From Caenorhabditis elegans (lineage: Eukaryota > Nematoda > Chromadorea > Rhabditida > Rhabditidae), in contig NC_003282.8 in the NCBI RefSeq assembly GCF_000002985.6, forward strand, positions 3,968,001 to 4,032,000: a stretch of DNA of 64,000 nt, written 5' to 3'. Each line of letters starts with the position of its first letter. Within the stretch, counting starts at the first letter, position 1. The notes under the pieces were generated by a model. That model was not told where the DNA came from and ran no database searches. It was given only the letters and a program-made list of their open reading frames with translations. Positions 46,260-59,700 of this stretch are shown piece by piece. The position numbers were made by a program, and so were the translations under genes.

Positions 46260-46577
46260 CTTAGGCCTAAGCTTAGACTTAGACTTATACTTACGCTTAC
46301 GGTTAGGCTTATGTTTAGGCTTAGATAGGGGTGGCTATAGGTCGACCTAGGTCGACCTGCGACCTAGAGGGTTAGGTCGCATCGCGACCTAGGTCGCTAG
46401 GTCGCAGGTCGCAATGCGACCCAGGTCGCTAGGTCGCAGGTCGCAATGCGACCTAGGTCGCGATGCGACCTAAATGAAAACAGCGACCTAGCGACCTAGG
46501 GCGCACTCTTGCCACCCCTAGGCTTAGACTTAGGCTTATGCTTAGACTTAGGCTTAGCATTAGCTTTAGGCTTAGGG
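46260..46577. repeat. TTAGGC-like tract split by a palindromic element
   Basis: 46260-46325 and 46520-46577 are telomere-like repeats in the same orientation. Between them, 46326-46520 begins ggggtggc and ends gccacccc (terminal inverted repeats). Its inside is made of nested ggtcgc / gcgacc units such as ctaggtcgcaggtcgcaatg, repeated twice and self-complementary. Confidence 0.85.
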
Positions 46578-47758
46578 GGACAGCTCCAACTTCCGTTGTG
46601 TTTTCTGAACTAACCAGATTCAAACGGAAAAAAGAAAAAAGAACTCGAAATACAGAAAATATCACAATCTGTCGTCGGCCTGAAAAAAAATTAGCTTCTG
46701 TAATTTTCCTTTAAACCTTAAGCTTTAGTGTTTTAACTTCGTTTTCAGGCTCGTTTTTCGGGCTTCATGTTTTATCAGATTTGAGATAAATTTCTAAATC
46801 AGCACAATATTTTCATTAAAACGCAATAGGAAAATAATGAAAAAAACAATGTTTTTTGTTGGGTGTTTTTGGAATCATTGTCATATATGTACATAAATTA
46901 CAGAATTGGTTGTCGAATCAAATATATATAAGCGCCTATGGGTGTCTGGAGGAGAGGATCGGAAAACCAAAAAATCTGGAGAGAGTAAATTAAAGTGAAA
47001 TTTTTCAGTTGTAGCAAAAGGTTGTGGGGAGTCGAATCGAATCAGAGGGGGGCCTAGAAACAGGGAACATCATTTATTTTTTGGGGGATTTTTTGAATGT
47101 TTCTTTTTTGAAAAAAATACCCGCCGACACACATTGTTTTGTTTTGTTACGCGCTGAATAAACTGGGGGGAAAAACTTGAGGGAAAATGGGAATCTTAGA
47201 AAAGAAGTTGGGAGACGAAGACGAAGAGGATCGGGAGAAAATGTCGAGGTTTCCGGGAGGAATAACCTGCGATTCTGGCTCAAAACGGGAAAAAACTGCG
47301 GACTGGTTCTACAAATTTGCAGTGAAAAAACCGTATGGGGGCAAATTAATGGGGGTACGCGGGGGGGTGGAGAACAAAATAAACTTGTGATGCCTATAGT
47401 GTTGTGGGGGCGAAATGTACAGTTTTGAGGGAAAAATAGGAAAAAAAATCAGATTTTATACACAAACAGAAAAAAAAGAAAAGAAGAAGAATCGAATTGA
47501 GTGGAGACATCTAGACGCCGCAGGGGGGTCGTGTCCCTTGTTGGTGTGCTCTACTCCCTGAGCTTCTAGAACGGACCAGTCTTGTTGGTTGGGGGGCAAA
47601 AGAACAATTAAGAAAAGGATTGAGGTGACAGAACGCGATGCGTGGTGGGATCACAATTGGATTGATAGAATATGAGTATGACGAATCGAAATTTGAAAAA
47701 AAAACACTTGGGAACGGGCAAATGTATGTACAGGAACGGCGGCGCAGGTGCAGAGAGT

Positions 47759-50700
47759 TTACGAAAAGTCCATGTGATAATGACCCGAGTTTGACTGTTG
47801 GGTGTTGATCGGGTCTGGGGAGAAGCCAGAGGCGTCCCAATGAATGTCTGGTGACATTTGTGAGCTGTGGAAGTGTGGTGATGGATGAGCGCCGGCCGAT
47901 GAGATGAGTGGATCGCCGTTCATCATTGGCTGAAAATAGTTTGAGGTTGCAGAAGTCGGAATAAGGCTGGTGTGCCTAGAGTCACCACAAAGTAAGTCTA
48001 AAAGGACAGGCATATTTTACACTCAAAAATTGCATAACATCAGTTACTGCCTTCAATCTGAGCAAAAATTTATGGTAGGCACAACATGTAAAAAAAACCG
48101 CAAACTGAGGCAACTAGTTACGCCAAGCGACACAACAAAGTAGGAATGTATTTAAAGCAGTTGCGTGCGTAAAAATCATTTTTCTAGCTACTTTTAGCTA
48201 CTTCTAGCTTCTAACACCGGGTAGTGGCATTAGTCCCGTGAAAGTCAAAAACTACAGAAGCTCTACAGGTAGGCGAAAAATGTCTACCCGTGTGCCTATC
48301 AGGCACAAGTAGGTTGGGTGACTTCAAAGTAATTCTTAAAGGCACACAGCCTGGTATTTCCATGCTACCAAAATCAGCAGAAGTTAGACTAAATTGGCCT
48401 AGAATACTAGGAGCCGAGCCAATTCACAGAGCACTGGAGCTACCAAAAATCAGTTTCAACATGCAACACAATCCTCGCAACAAAAACTCACGTTGAGATC
48501 GTCCATCATGAGGTCGGAGAAGGCGTTCGATCCGGGCAGCTTCCACGACGCGGTGCCGCTGCTCGTCCCTAGAATTCACAAATTGGCTCCAGAAGAAAAC
48601 CACGTGCATGAAATGATTGAGAGATTGGCTCACTATAATCTGGCGGGCTAGCCGATCCGACCGAGAAGAAGCTGTCCGACGGCGCCGAGTTGTTCATGAA
48701 GTTGTTCGGGCGCGAGTCGTTCGGCGATGTGATCTGCATGGCGGCGGTGTTGTTTGTCACCTCGGATAGGAAGCCGGATGAGGACTGAAACATTTGCACC
48801 CGGTTTAAATAAAAAATATCCCAAAAAACTCACCACAAACGATCCGGTCGGCGTGTGATTTGGTGGCGACTCGTCGATTTCCTGCTTAATCGGTCGCTCG
48901 ATCACTTTCGGGATCGGTGGAAGATGCGATGGCGGGACCTGCACTCCCTGCCTGGCGAGCATCTCCTCGAGCTCTTTCACCCGGTCGGCGTACTTGTGAG
49001 CCGTCGATTCCAGCGATTTCTGCTGCTGTTGGGTTTTCATCGCTTGCTCGCGATCTTTTTGGAGCACTCGGATGTAGTCACACGAGGCTTTTAGAATTGT
49101 TCCTTTGTTGAGTTTCATGTCTCTGAAAATGTTTTTGATTATATAATTTAGGCTCATTTAGTTTGATCAACAATTTTCGAACTTCCCGCCAAAAACTATA
49201 CAAAACCTACGTGGTGTCAGAGTGTCCCATTTCGGTTTGATCTACGTAGATCTACGAGAATAGCGGGAATTTACAATTAGACGCAGACTTCTCAACTGAT
49301 TTTGCATGGTGGCACATTTTTGGGGAAAAATTCCCACATTTTTGTAGATTAAACCGTCATGGGACAGCCTGACACCGCGTGCCCGTTTGTTTGGTGGAGC
49401 GCGTTTACACCGTAAGTCTTAAATTTTCCAAATTTACCGCTGAGAACACAAAAAAAATGAATTTTACTGGATCTTGACAGCAATTTTTTTAATTAAAATT
49501 GGGTTGTTGCCAAAAATTTCTACTTTTTTTTATCTCAAATGTTTCTAGAAACACTCACTCTGATGTGTTCTTCGGCAACATTTGTCCGAGCTCCTTAATC
49601 CTGTCATTTATATTATATCTTCGTCGGCGTTCAACTGAAAAAAATGAATCGAAAATTCATTTTAAAAAAATTTGAAAGCCTCGAAAACTCACTCATATTG
49701 TGAATGTCCTTCTTCCTGCGGTCGCGGTAATAGTCCTCCGGATCATTATCACCGCCACTATTCCCACCGCCGTTCGACACGGCGCCAATCATCTTCTCAA
49801 TGTCGATCGAACTCGTCGGCGCCGAACTTGAGACGACCTGAACATTTTGGGGCATATAACTTGAGAAATTAGAGAGACAATTTTTGGCGCAAAATCGACG
49901 GAAAGTAGGAGGAGGATCTGATGAGAAACCGGTTTTTTTTGTTTCGTTCCTTCGTTCGATATAACACTTATTGTATCAATTTTCAAGGCACATGGTCATT
50001 TTTATCATACTGCTAAAAATACACTTACTAACCTGTCTGAAATTGTTCGACATTGCGTTTGGAATTGTGATCGGGCTTCCAGAGTGTCCTGAGCCAGCCC
50101 GGGAGCTGGCGCCTGGAATCGGTCTTGCCATCGACATGGTTTTTTCTCCACCAATCGTCATCTGCAATTTTGATTTTAGGCGCTTTTGAGCAAACATTTC
50201 AGCAAATTAGTTTTTGGACAAAAAAAAAAGAAATTAGTGCAAAACTATATACTAACCGGTCGTGTCGCTCCTGGACGCATTCGCTGATCATCTTCCATGC
50301 CCATGAGCTCATCAATGATCAGGTCGTCAAGCTGGAAATCGGGAGCATAGGGCGGACTAGTCAGGTGAGGGTTAAGAGATAAATTAGCGACTACAACAAA
50401 AATGACACGTAGGTTTTTAGGTTTTTAGAAAATAAAGGTAAAGTATTAGTTAAAACCATCAGGTTGAATAGGAAGAAATCACCAACCTCTGTGCCAAATA
50501 CACCACCGACACCACCGGGCGTTGGGCTCTCTCCGAATCTGTGAATTTTGTCGCTGCCGTCACTGGGTGGGGATCCGCGGGGCTGAAAATATAGGGTTTA
50601 AGGTAAGGTATCTTTGAGTAGCTTTTCGATGTTTAAATAGAAATTTTGCAACTAATATTTATACGGCAGAATTGAAAAAAATGCACTATTAACCTGATAT

Positions 50701-53700
50701 TTTCTAACAGAGTACGGGCCATTCGGCCTTTTAGACATTTTGGCCGACGGTGGAGATGGTGACTTGCTGCTACTGTTACTATCCGACCGCATCGACGAGA
50801 CATATGAAAAAAGACGCCGATCGTCTGCGGATGGTGACCACCTCGGGTTCGTCGGCGCAGAAACCAGCCGCCGTCTGGATGGGGTGGCTCGAATCCGATT
50901 GCCCGACGAGCTCATCGGTCGACCCACCAAAGAGGCAAGCGTCTCGTTGGAAATGTCAACGCGGTCGTCGTCATCGGCCATTTTTTTTCCTTTTTTTCAG
51001 CGGTTATATGGACGGGGACGATCAATTGTGTATGAATTGCTGCTGAAGAAGGCGATGTGCCGTGAATAGATGGGAAGATGGAAAATAGATGGCGAGAAGA
51101 AGAAGAAGAAAAAAAGAGCGATAACAAGAGAGAAAAGAAGTAAGCGACCAAAGTACAAGAATGACATTTTAATGGGTAGATATGAGGGTTAAAGTGGAGG
51201 GAAGATGAAAATGACACACAAAATAGTATAAAAAGTCAGTCATATGGTGGGCGGATGAATTACTAATTGGGTGGTAGAGAAGCACATGCCCCATTTTTTA
51301 CGGCATATGGTCTTGTTATTTGGCGTTCCGATCAAACTGAAGACATAAAAAGTACTGATAACTATAAAAAAAAGAGAATAGAGGTTAAAGTAATATACTT
51401 AAAAACCTATATCAAAACTGCTATCAATAGAAAAAAAAATAGGAGTAGTGATCGATGTAACACATTAGTATGTAATTTAAGCTTGCGTGATATTATGTTC
51501 TAGACTATTTTTCTCCTGTACATCAAAATATCTTTTCATGTATTATTAAAGTAATATTTTATAGTAGAAAACAAAAAAATCTTTTAAAAAAAGGTAACTT
51601 AAACTAGAGATCAAAGTAAGATACTTAACACGCATCTTAGTATAAATAATATGTATAACTTTTATAAAAAATAATAAGGTATTATCACAGAGACTGGTAT
51701 ACCAAAAAGGTGAAAATTTGGAAAAAAAAAACTAAATTGAATCAGAGATCAAGTATAATGTCTACAATTTTCGTTTGAAAAAAGGCATTTTTTTTAGATA
51801 AGAGCACCAACTCCTATTGGAACTTGAAAAGTCAGTTTTTAAAAAATCGATGAATCGAATGGCATAGAAATTGAAAGTCTATGTGTGTGTGTGTGTATTC
51901 TGTGTGTGTATGATGTTGGTTGGTGGCAGGAAAAACGACACAAAAAGACCCCCACTGGGTGCGAGAGAGGAAAGAAAGATGCAACATCATACAGCGGACG
52001 AGAAGAATGAGCGAGAGAGAGAGAGGGGAGACGCCTACAACGAGAGACCCCTTTCTCTGGATAGAATATGTGAGATGGTTGGAAGAGAACACGGAGACAC
52101 AGACAGTTTTTCGGTTTCTCTTTTTCGAACTTTTCAGCTGGCATACACGCGACGAGCAATAGAGGAAAGAGATAGCGGCGAAAAAATGGAGAAAAAAAAT
52201 ATAAAAAAAGAAGAAGAGAAAAAAGGAGCTTCTGACAATCTCTATGGGTAATTACGAAGATGGATGCGTCTTCTAAGGGGGCAGATTTTTTATTTTTTTA
52301 TTTTTCTCAGTGGAAAGAGCGAAAGAGCCAAAGATTGTGCATATAATGATCGAAACAGGTCGGTCTTTCCTGTCTAAACATGACCGAGAGATGACCCAAT
52401 AAAGCCGTGTGCACTCGCTTCAAATTTCGTCTACTCTCCGCTTTATAATATACCCAGAATTTGCGTCAATTGTTATGTTATACGAGTGTGTATGCGAAAC
52501 TCATCGAGTATTTATGAAGCTTTTTAGAAAATGAGAGGATAAAGGAAGATTCTAGATGGAGCTAGATGAATCGACAGGTGTGCAACAACTGAGAGCCTGT
52601 ATTAGAATATTAGAAATATCGATTTTTGTGCGAAGAATTGCATCGTCGTCTTCCAGAGAACAGAATTGGTAAGGAAAGAAGAAGAAGAAACAGGTTCGAT
52701 GGTGGCGGTGGAAGATGGAAGACGGAAGAAGAAGAAGAAGATGGATGTAACAAAGAAAGTGGCTTACGTCCGCGAATTACACCAGCCCAGAAGATTCTGA
52801 TATTGAGAGTAGTAGTAGACACCTAGGGTTCCCCCCGCCCGCTCAAAAGATCATTTTGTGGAGAACAAATAGATAGTTTGCGGGGTGGTAGACCGATGCT
52901 TCGCTCAATTATGTTTTGTTCGATGTACTAGATAGAACAAGTACTAGGTTAGCTGACAACATTATTCCTCGATTTTGGTTCAACCCAGGTTAAGCTGCAG
53001 AAAAGCTTGATTAACGGAGTTGAGACTTTTTCAATATTATTGGTCGAGTTGATTGATCATTTTTGGTCATGTTCAAGTAAAGAACATTTTTTGTTAGATT
53101 TGCCTAATCTAACTAGTAAGTTACAAAAATTTCGGTCCGAATTGGCCAGAACGAAAGAACGAAATTTCAGTTAAAACTAGGCAAGTTCAGTTTAAGCTGC
53201 AAAAATTGAAAAGCCAAATTCGAAAGTCCAAGATACAAAAATTTTCTGTCGAAATCGGCAAGTCCGACTATCGAAATTCTCGAAAAGTTTCAGGTCAAGC
53301 GACAAATAATTACGTAAAAATTGGCCAAGTCTAATCGACAAAACTTTCCTTTAAAAATTGGCCAAGTGACAAAATTTTTCGTCAAAATTGGCTGAGCCCG
53401 ACTAACGAAAGTTTGGTCAAAAAATGGCTAAGTCCGAACAAGCACAAAGAGTTTTTGTAAAAATTGGCAAAGTGCAAGTAGCAAAAATTTCAGTCAAAAC
53501 TGACATAATCTAAGTTACGAAAATTTCAGTCAAACTTGGACAGGTCCAAGTTACGAAAAAATTATGTCAAAATTGGCTAAGTCCGACTAACAAAAAAGTT
53601 GGTCGAAGTACAATTGACAAAATTGTTTTTAAAATTGCCATGCGGCATTTTTTAGTGAAAATAGTAACAAAAATTTCTTTCAAAAGTTGCCGAGTCCAAC

Positions 53701-56700
53701 ATTTCCAGAAAATTTTCAATTCACACTACATGTCAAAATTTCACTATAGTGAGCCGAAAAAGACAAAGACCTTTGAAATTTATGAGTTATTCTCTCAAAG
53801 ACCCTCACCGCGCTAGGACGTACATATTTCCTTTAATGGGGAGAAATTGGAAAGACAATGGATTTCTACGCCCCGCACCACGGAACTAATTATGTGTATA
53901 CGCGATGCGGTAACTCACTTTTGATATGCAAATAGACAGCGAGTCAAAGTGAACAGCCCCTGTGTGTAATGGAAACCTGTAGGAGACGAGGGGAAAACAA
54001 GATCATATCTGGATGTGAGAAAGTTGATGTGTCTAGATAACAGCTGATGGTGTAACCGACGCTTGAAATGTTCTTTACTTGGGATGGCGGAAAAGAAAAT
54101 GGAAAAAGAGATAGAAAGGGAGCGGGTTTTTTTTTGTGCACTAAAAGTACTTGGCTAGGCACCAGAGTACAAAACGAGAACAACAGACATTTCTCTTGAA
54201 GTTACAAGGGCCAACTGATTCATTTTCGTGCCGTGACCTCAAACCTCGTTGTTATTGTTGTCTGGAAGGATATGAGACTAAACAAACACGGGGGAGGTGG
54301 TCCAAAAAGCTAGCTAGTCGGGCACTGGCACCGCCAGGCGTATGTTTATTTGAATTTCACCCCGCGTCGAGCAGAGATCGCAATAAACACACTCCGTTCG
54401 TTCGGAATGCTAAGTAGTGGGCTGTGGGTAATGTATTGATTTTTTACTTTGATAAAACGTGCCGGAAATGAACAAAAACGATGCGATTTCAAAAATTTTT
54501 GGTTGTTGTTTACAGCTCCAGTCAACCGAGATGATGATAAGGACGGAGACGCAGAACAAAATGAAAAACGAGCGAAAAGTACGTGGTTTTATGGAGCCAT
54601 AAAACGCGTATGTGTAGCGGGGGTAGAGGGGAAAGATTTATGGTGATCTGTGCTGTGTTGCGAAAAATGGAAAACGGGGCGCAAATTTCAGAAGGGATGT
54701 TGTGGAGAGATCGGAAATCAGAAATGAGTAGATTGAAAGTCCAAATGTGGAGCGGTTTGTAGGCGAATTTTGAAATGTTTTAACTATTTGTGGTGGATCT
54801 TCCACTTTGATTAGACAGCCTGAAGTAGGCAAAAAGTAGGCAAAAGTTGTCCAAGCTCGGTAATTTTGGACCTATATGCTTCGAGAGCACAATTTTGATT
54901 ACTTTAGAAATAAGTGACTTTTGGGTGAATTTTCAGGGTTTTTTCTAACTTGGCTCAAAATTTCAAAAAAAAAACGTTTTGGCAATTTCTACTAAAATTT
55001 GCATCTAGAACCATATTTCCAAGCTGCTCTAAAAATAAAACAAAAAAACCTCCAAAACTTTCAAGAGAAAGAAAATTGAGTGCTGTGGTGCTTGGTAAAC
55101 CATGCACGACAGGTGGTATTTGTGTGTGTGTTCTAGCGGTGGTTGTGTGTAGACGGAAAAAGTGATTGGAAATTCGAAAGTAAACATATACTGGAGCCAG
55201 GAGAGAAATCGGGATTGGCGCTCCTTTTTTGATGTGAAAGGGAAAAAAGTTTATCGAGAGAGATTTTTAAATAGGTCCCTACAAAAAAAATTTCCAAAAA
55301 GCTACCAAAATGCTTGTCTACACCTAGACAACCTTAAAATAACTAAAAACCCGCAGAAATCTATTTTGGAGCAATTTCACAGGAGCCCGAAAGTTGTGAA
55401 AAAAGTGCAAAAAAAATCAGATTTTTTTCGAAAAAAAAACCTGACAAGGAAAGGAAGTCAATCTAGTCCCGGACTTTGAATCGAGACTTATGCCTTTTGA
55501 AAGCTTATGTTTAGACTAGATCACCACAAAAATTTCAGCGGCGGAACTCAACTCTGAACCCCTGAAAGCGCCATCTGAAAGGGCTCCAGTGCATTTTTTT
55601 GCTGAATTCTAGGTCAAGTAAATGGCCTTAAAAGTGGCTATGAGCGGTTAAAAATTATTTTTGGGGGTCTTTAGGGTCAAACAAACAATGTGGAAGCTTT
55701 TTGGAGATTTTTATTTTTTTGCAAAAAATCTGAAATTTTTGCGGTCCGGTGGAAGCCAAATTTTTGGTCAAAAAAATTTTTTTTTGAAAAATTTTGAAAG
55801 TTGTGAAAAGTTTCACTCAAAAATTTTCAACTTTTTTCGAATTTTAGTGAAAGTTTATTTTTCCAAAATGCCACCAGAGTGTTTGTCCATCGCTAAAAAA
55901 CCTTTAAACCTTTAAAAGGCTGCAAAAAATCATTTTTGGAGCAATTTTAGGGAGCCTCAAAACTTCAAAAAAAACTTTTTTCAAAGTTTTCTTATATACA
56001 AATACGGCAAAATTTTTTATATCGGTCTAAAATCTTTTCCGAATTTCCAAAAAAAATCAAAATGTAGCCTCATAGCAAAATTTAAGAAGTACCATCCTTG
56101 TTTAATGTTTCAAAAAACCACCATTCTCTGACTAATCCCGTAGAGTCTAGCTGGCCAATTTCTGATCAGGACGATTTCAAATAAATTAGCTCCCCCCTCC
56201 CCCCCGCGTCGTCCCAAAAACCAAAACCGCCAATGATCACTTTCGCGGGTCTCTCGCTCAAAGAATGTCTGCAGTGCTCTCTCACTTTCGCGCACTGTCT
56301 GGCCGTCTGGCGCCGTGCCAATACGCGGCGAGATAGTGTGGGTCTGTGCGAGAGAGGGGTTTTTTGGCACCCGGCCAGGTAAACAAACATTTCGTTTTTT
56401 TTTCGACGCTTTTTTCGTTTCTCAAGGTTCGGTTCGTCTTGCGATCAGCTGACTGTGTGAGGATGATGATTCTTATCTTTCGTTCTTTTCTATTTTGTTA
56501 CTTCGTCTTTTTTCTTTAATTGTTCAGAAGTACATTTTCTGCCGAATTGATAGGGAACGGAATGGAGAGAAATTTTTTCTTTAATGGGGTTATTCAAGTA
56601 ATGTAGCAAAATGTATTTAAACTACTACAAACTGACTACAGAGTGATCCAAGTACTCCAGACAGCCGGACAATTTCCTGCCGCCGTCCAGACAGACTTTG

Positions 56701-59700
56701 AAATCTGATCTTTGCCACAAGGTCGTATCGCGTGTATTGAGTAATGGTCTTGTTTTTAGGGTGAAGCGACAACTGTCGAGTAGTGTAGAAAATCAAAATG
56801 ACGTCATCTTACTGTTTTTCCAATTGTTGATGTTGTTTGAAGCGAGGAAGTTTTTTGGTTTTTGAGCGGTGATTGGTCGGCGAAAACAAAAAATTTGGCG
56901 GGAAAATGACTAAAATGCTATGGAGGAAGAAGAGACGCGGGAGAAAAAGGGAGAAAGGTTTTTGAACCAGGATAACAACAACAACAACAATAGAAGTTTT
57001 TAGGAAAGGGATAGGTGAGCAGGAGTAGTACAGTTGAACTTTTGGCTAATGAGCATTATGCTTACCAAGGGATCAGTCTCAGCAAGTAATGAAGCTCTGA
57101 ATTGAACTAAATTGGGTCTCAATGCGAAAACGAATCCGGATTCAAACGTACAACACTAATAATTAGGACTTCACAATTTTAGAAAAATAGTTCAAATAAA
57201 GAGTGATAACGAAATTTGTACAAGTTTCGAATTCCTGGGAAACAAACTCTAATGGTCGAAAAAATTTCTAGAAAAAAGTTAAGTTCTCAACGTTCTTAAA
57301 TACATTAGAATTCTATGAAAATCAGATTTTCCCTGAATTCTACAGGTTTCAAAATTAGGGGGAAAATGTACTGATTGTGAAAAAAAAAAGATCCCAGGTT
57401 CCGAGAAATTTCAATTTTTTTTTGTAAGATGTTTTTTTTTCCAAAAAGCTTCCAGAATATTTGCCTAGTTTTCCTCATGCTTTAAAACATTGAAAATCTC
57501 TCAAAATTTGGTTTTGGAGAAATTCTACGGGACTTGAAACTAGCGAAAATGCACTGACAAAATGGGGAGAAAAAGTCCTAAAAATTTCCAAAAAGCTTTG
57601 AGAATGCGTTATAAATCTGGGAAAATCCGATTATGAAAAATTCGACGGATTTCGAAATAATCGAAAAAAAAACTCTGCTTTTTTCAGAAAAAGTTTCAAA
57701 AAGCTTGGCCTAAACATTGAAAAATTAATAATCTCAGAAAATTTGGTTTTGGATAAATTCTACGAGCATCGAAGTTTGGCAAAAAAGTTTCAAACGAAAT
57801 ACCGGGAACTTGGAGTTAGCTTCGTGGGTTTTTGTAATGAGCTAGTCAAATGGTACAGACTCGTATCATAAAGTCAAATTTTATTTGATGCGCTGTTGAT
57901 AGCTAGGGTCCTATTCGACCTTTTAGTCCACATACAGCCCCCTCCCTACCCAACCAATCAACTTGAAAGTTCAACTCAAACATCTCATTGTCTTCTCAGT
58001 CCTATCCACCACCACTACCACACGTCAGAGACCATCGGAGAGTGTAAAAACAACCGGACGCCGAGAGAAGCTAGCCGAACACCACGTGACACTGTCCAAG
58101 AGGCAGACAGAGACCCGGGGGGGGGGGGGGCTACGTGCCAAACGCAAGATTTTTTCAGCGCCCGTTTTTCGTTTTTCAGCTGTTCCGTCTAGGGTGGAGT
58201 CATCTGGGAGTGGGAGAGACCGCAGAATGTGGAAGGAAAAATATGGAATGGGCGCCGTGGCGCAAAAGTGCTTGAAAACAAATACATGGCTCAGGGGGGG
58301 GGGTCATATTGTTAAAGCCAATCAAGAACAATTTTTTTGTAAAAATTCAAACTTCTATAATTTGACCCTACGACGTTAGGCTAACAACAGATGCCAAAAA
58401 AGGGAGATCTACAAGAAAAATGAAAAGATATCAGTTTCAGGGGAGCAAGTTGGAAGAAATTTTTACGTAAAGTTTGAAGATCTATAATGTCGAGCAATTT
58501 AATTGTGTGCCTACGCCTTTAAGCGAAGAAGAGCAGGGTTTAAGCTTATTTTGAGCCAAGAAACCCCAACTCTTGAAAAAGGTACTTTTACACAGATTAA
58601 AAAAAAAGAACCACAAAACAATTTAGTTACCGGGGAGCCCTTTCAGGCCCACTTTTTTTCATAAGAAAAAAATTCCAAAAATTCTGCTTTTTTTCTTACT
58701 ATTAATTGAGCTGGGTAAAAAAAACTTGTAAACTACCTTTAAACTTTCCATAAAATCGTTAAAAATTATGTTAGAATGCAGTATTTTGTTTCGTTTTTTG
58801 TTTTATTTCTGTAGAGACTTTGAGCTCAAACAATGTAAGAAAACAAAAATTTTCTTTTAATAAAATTTGAAACTAACCGGTTGAATATTGCCGAACAACA
58901 TCTGATGCGTCTGCTGCATCTTCCTTGGACTACTTAATGCCGCTCCACTGCTCCCTCCGCCAAAGTAGCTCTGTGTAGGCGCTGAGCCGAACGGTGTCGA
59001 CGTCGAGCCCATCGATCGTTGTGCGATTGGAATCAGATTTCCCGTCTCTCGACGTTGTTCCATCTCAAAATACAAAATAAGAAAAGAGATAGAAATCATT
59101 ATGGAAAGATAACTACTAAATTTCGGTCGTTGATGCACCATGAGCGCTCTGCTTTGTTTACTACTACTATATTGGCGGCGGCGGCGGGCGGGAAGTTGGC
59201 AGTGTGCCAAAAACATTGTGTCTATATCTCTCTAATTTGGGAGATAGGGAAATCAAAGCCGATCAGAAAACTGAGCAGCCCTGTTACTTGATAAATTAGC
59301 TGCCCCTGTCGCCACCGCCTCGCCGGCCCCAAAGTGATGACAATTGGCGTCGAGAGATGAGAAAACTGAGTTTGAAATTCGATTTGTGATTTGAAATTGA
59401 AATCGGATCAAGCTTAGAAAATGGGCGAAGAGAGCAAAGTACAATTTTAAGCGAGGTTTGTAAATTTTTAATGCGAGTTTTGGCTCGCAATGAAAATGGT
59501 AATGCGATTGGTAAATTGATAAAGTAGGTCAAAACTGATATCAGCTCAAAGAACGTTGATAGGACTGAAACTAGAAGCCTGTGTCAAGCCCAAACGGACC
59601 GCCGAAACCACAAACTACAAAACAATCAAGTCTCATTCGCTCTCTTGTTTCTTTTCTCTTTTTGTGTATTGTCACCACACATGACCGGTCAATCAATCGT

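Larger units (their letters stand above)
45961..47758. other. Convergent 3' region between giant gene and hlh-30
   Basis: The two genes end tail-to-tail here. The hlh-30 3'UTR probably extends to an AATAAA on the minus strand near 47069. Between lie telomere-like tracts and a palindromic element (46326-46520). No further gene supported; a short ORF at 47177-47428 has no domain. Confidence 0.5.
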
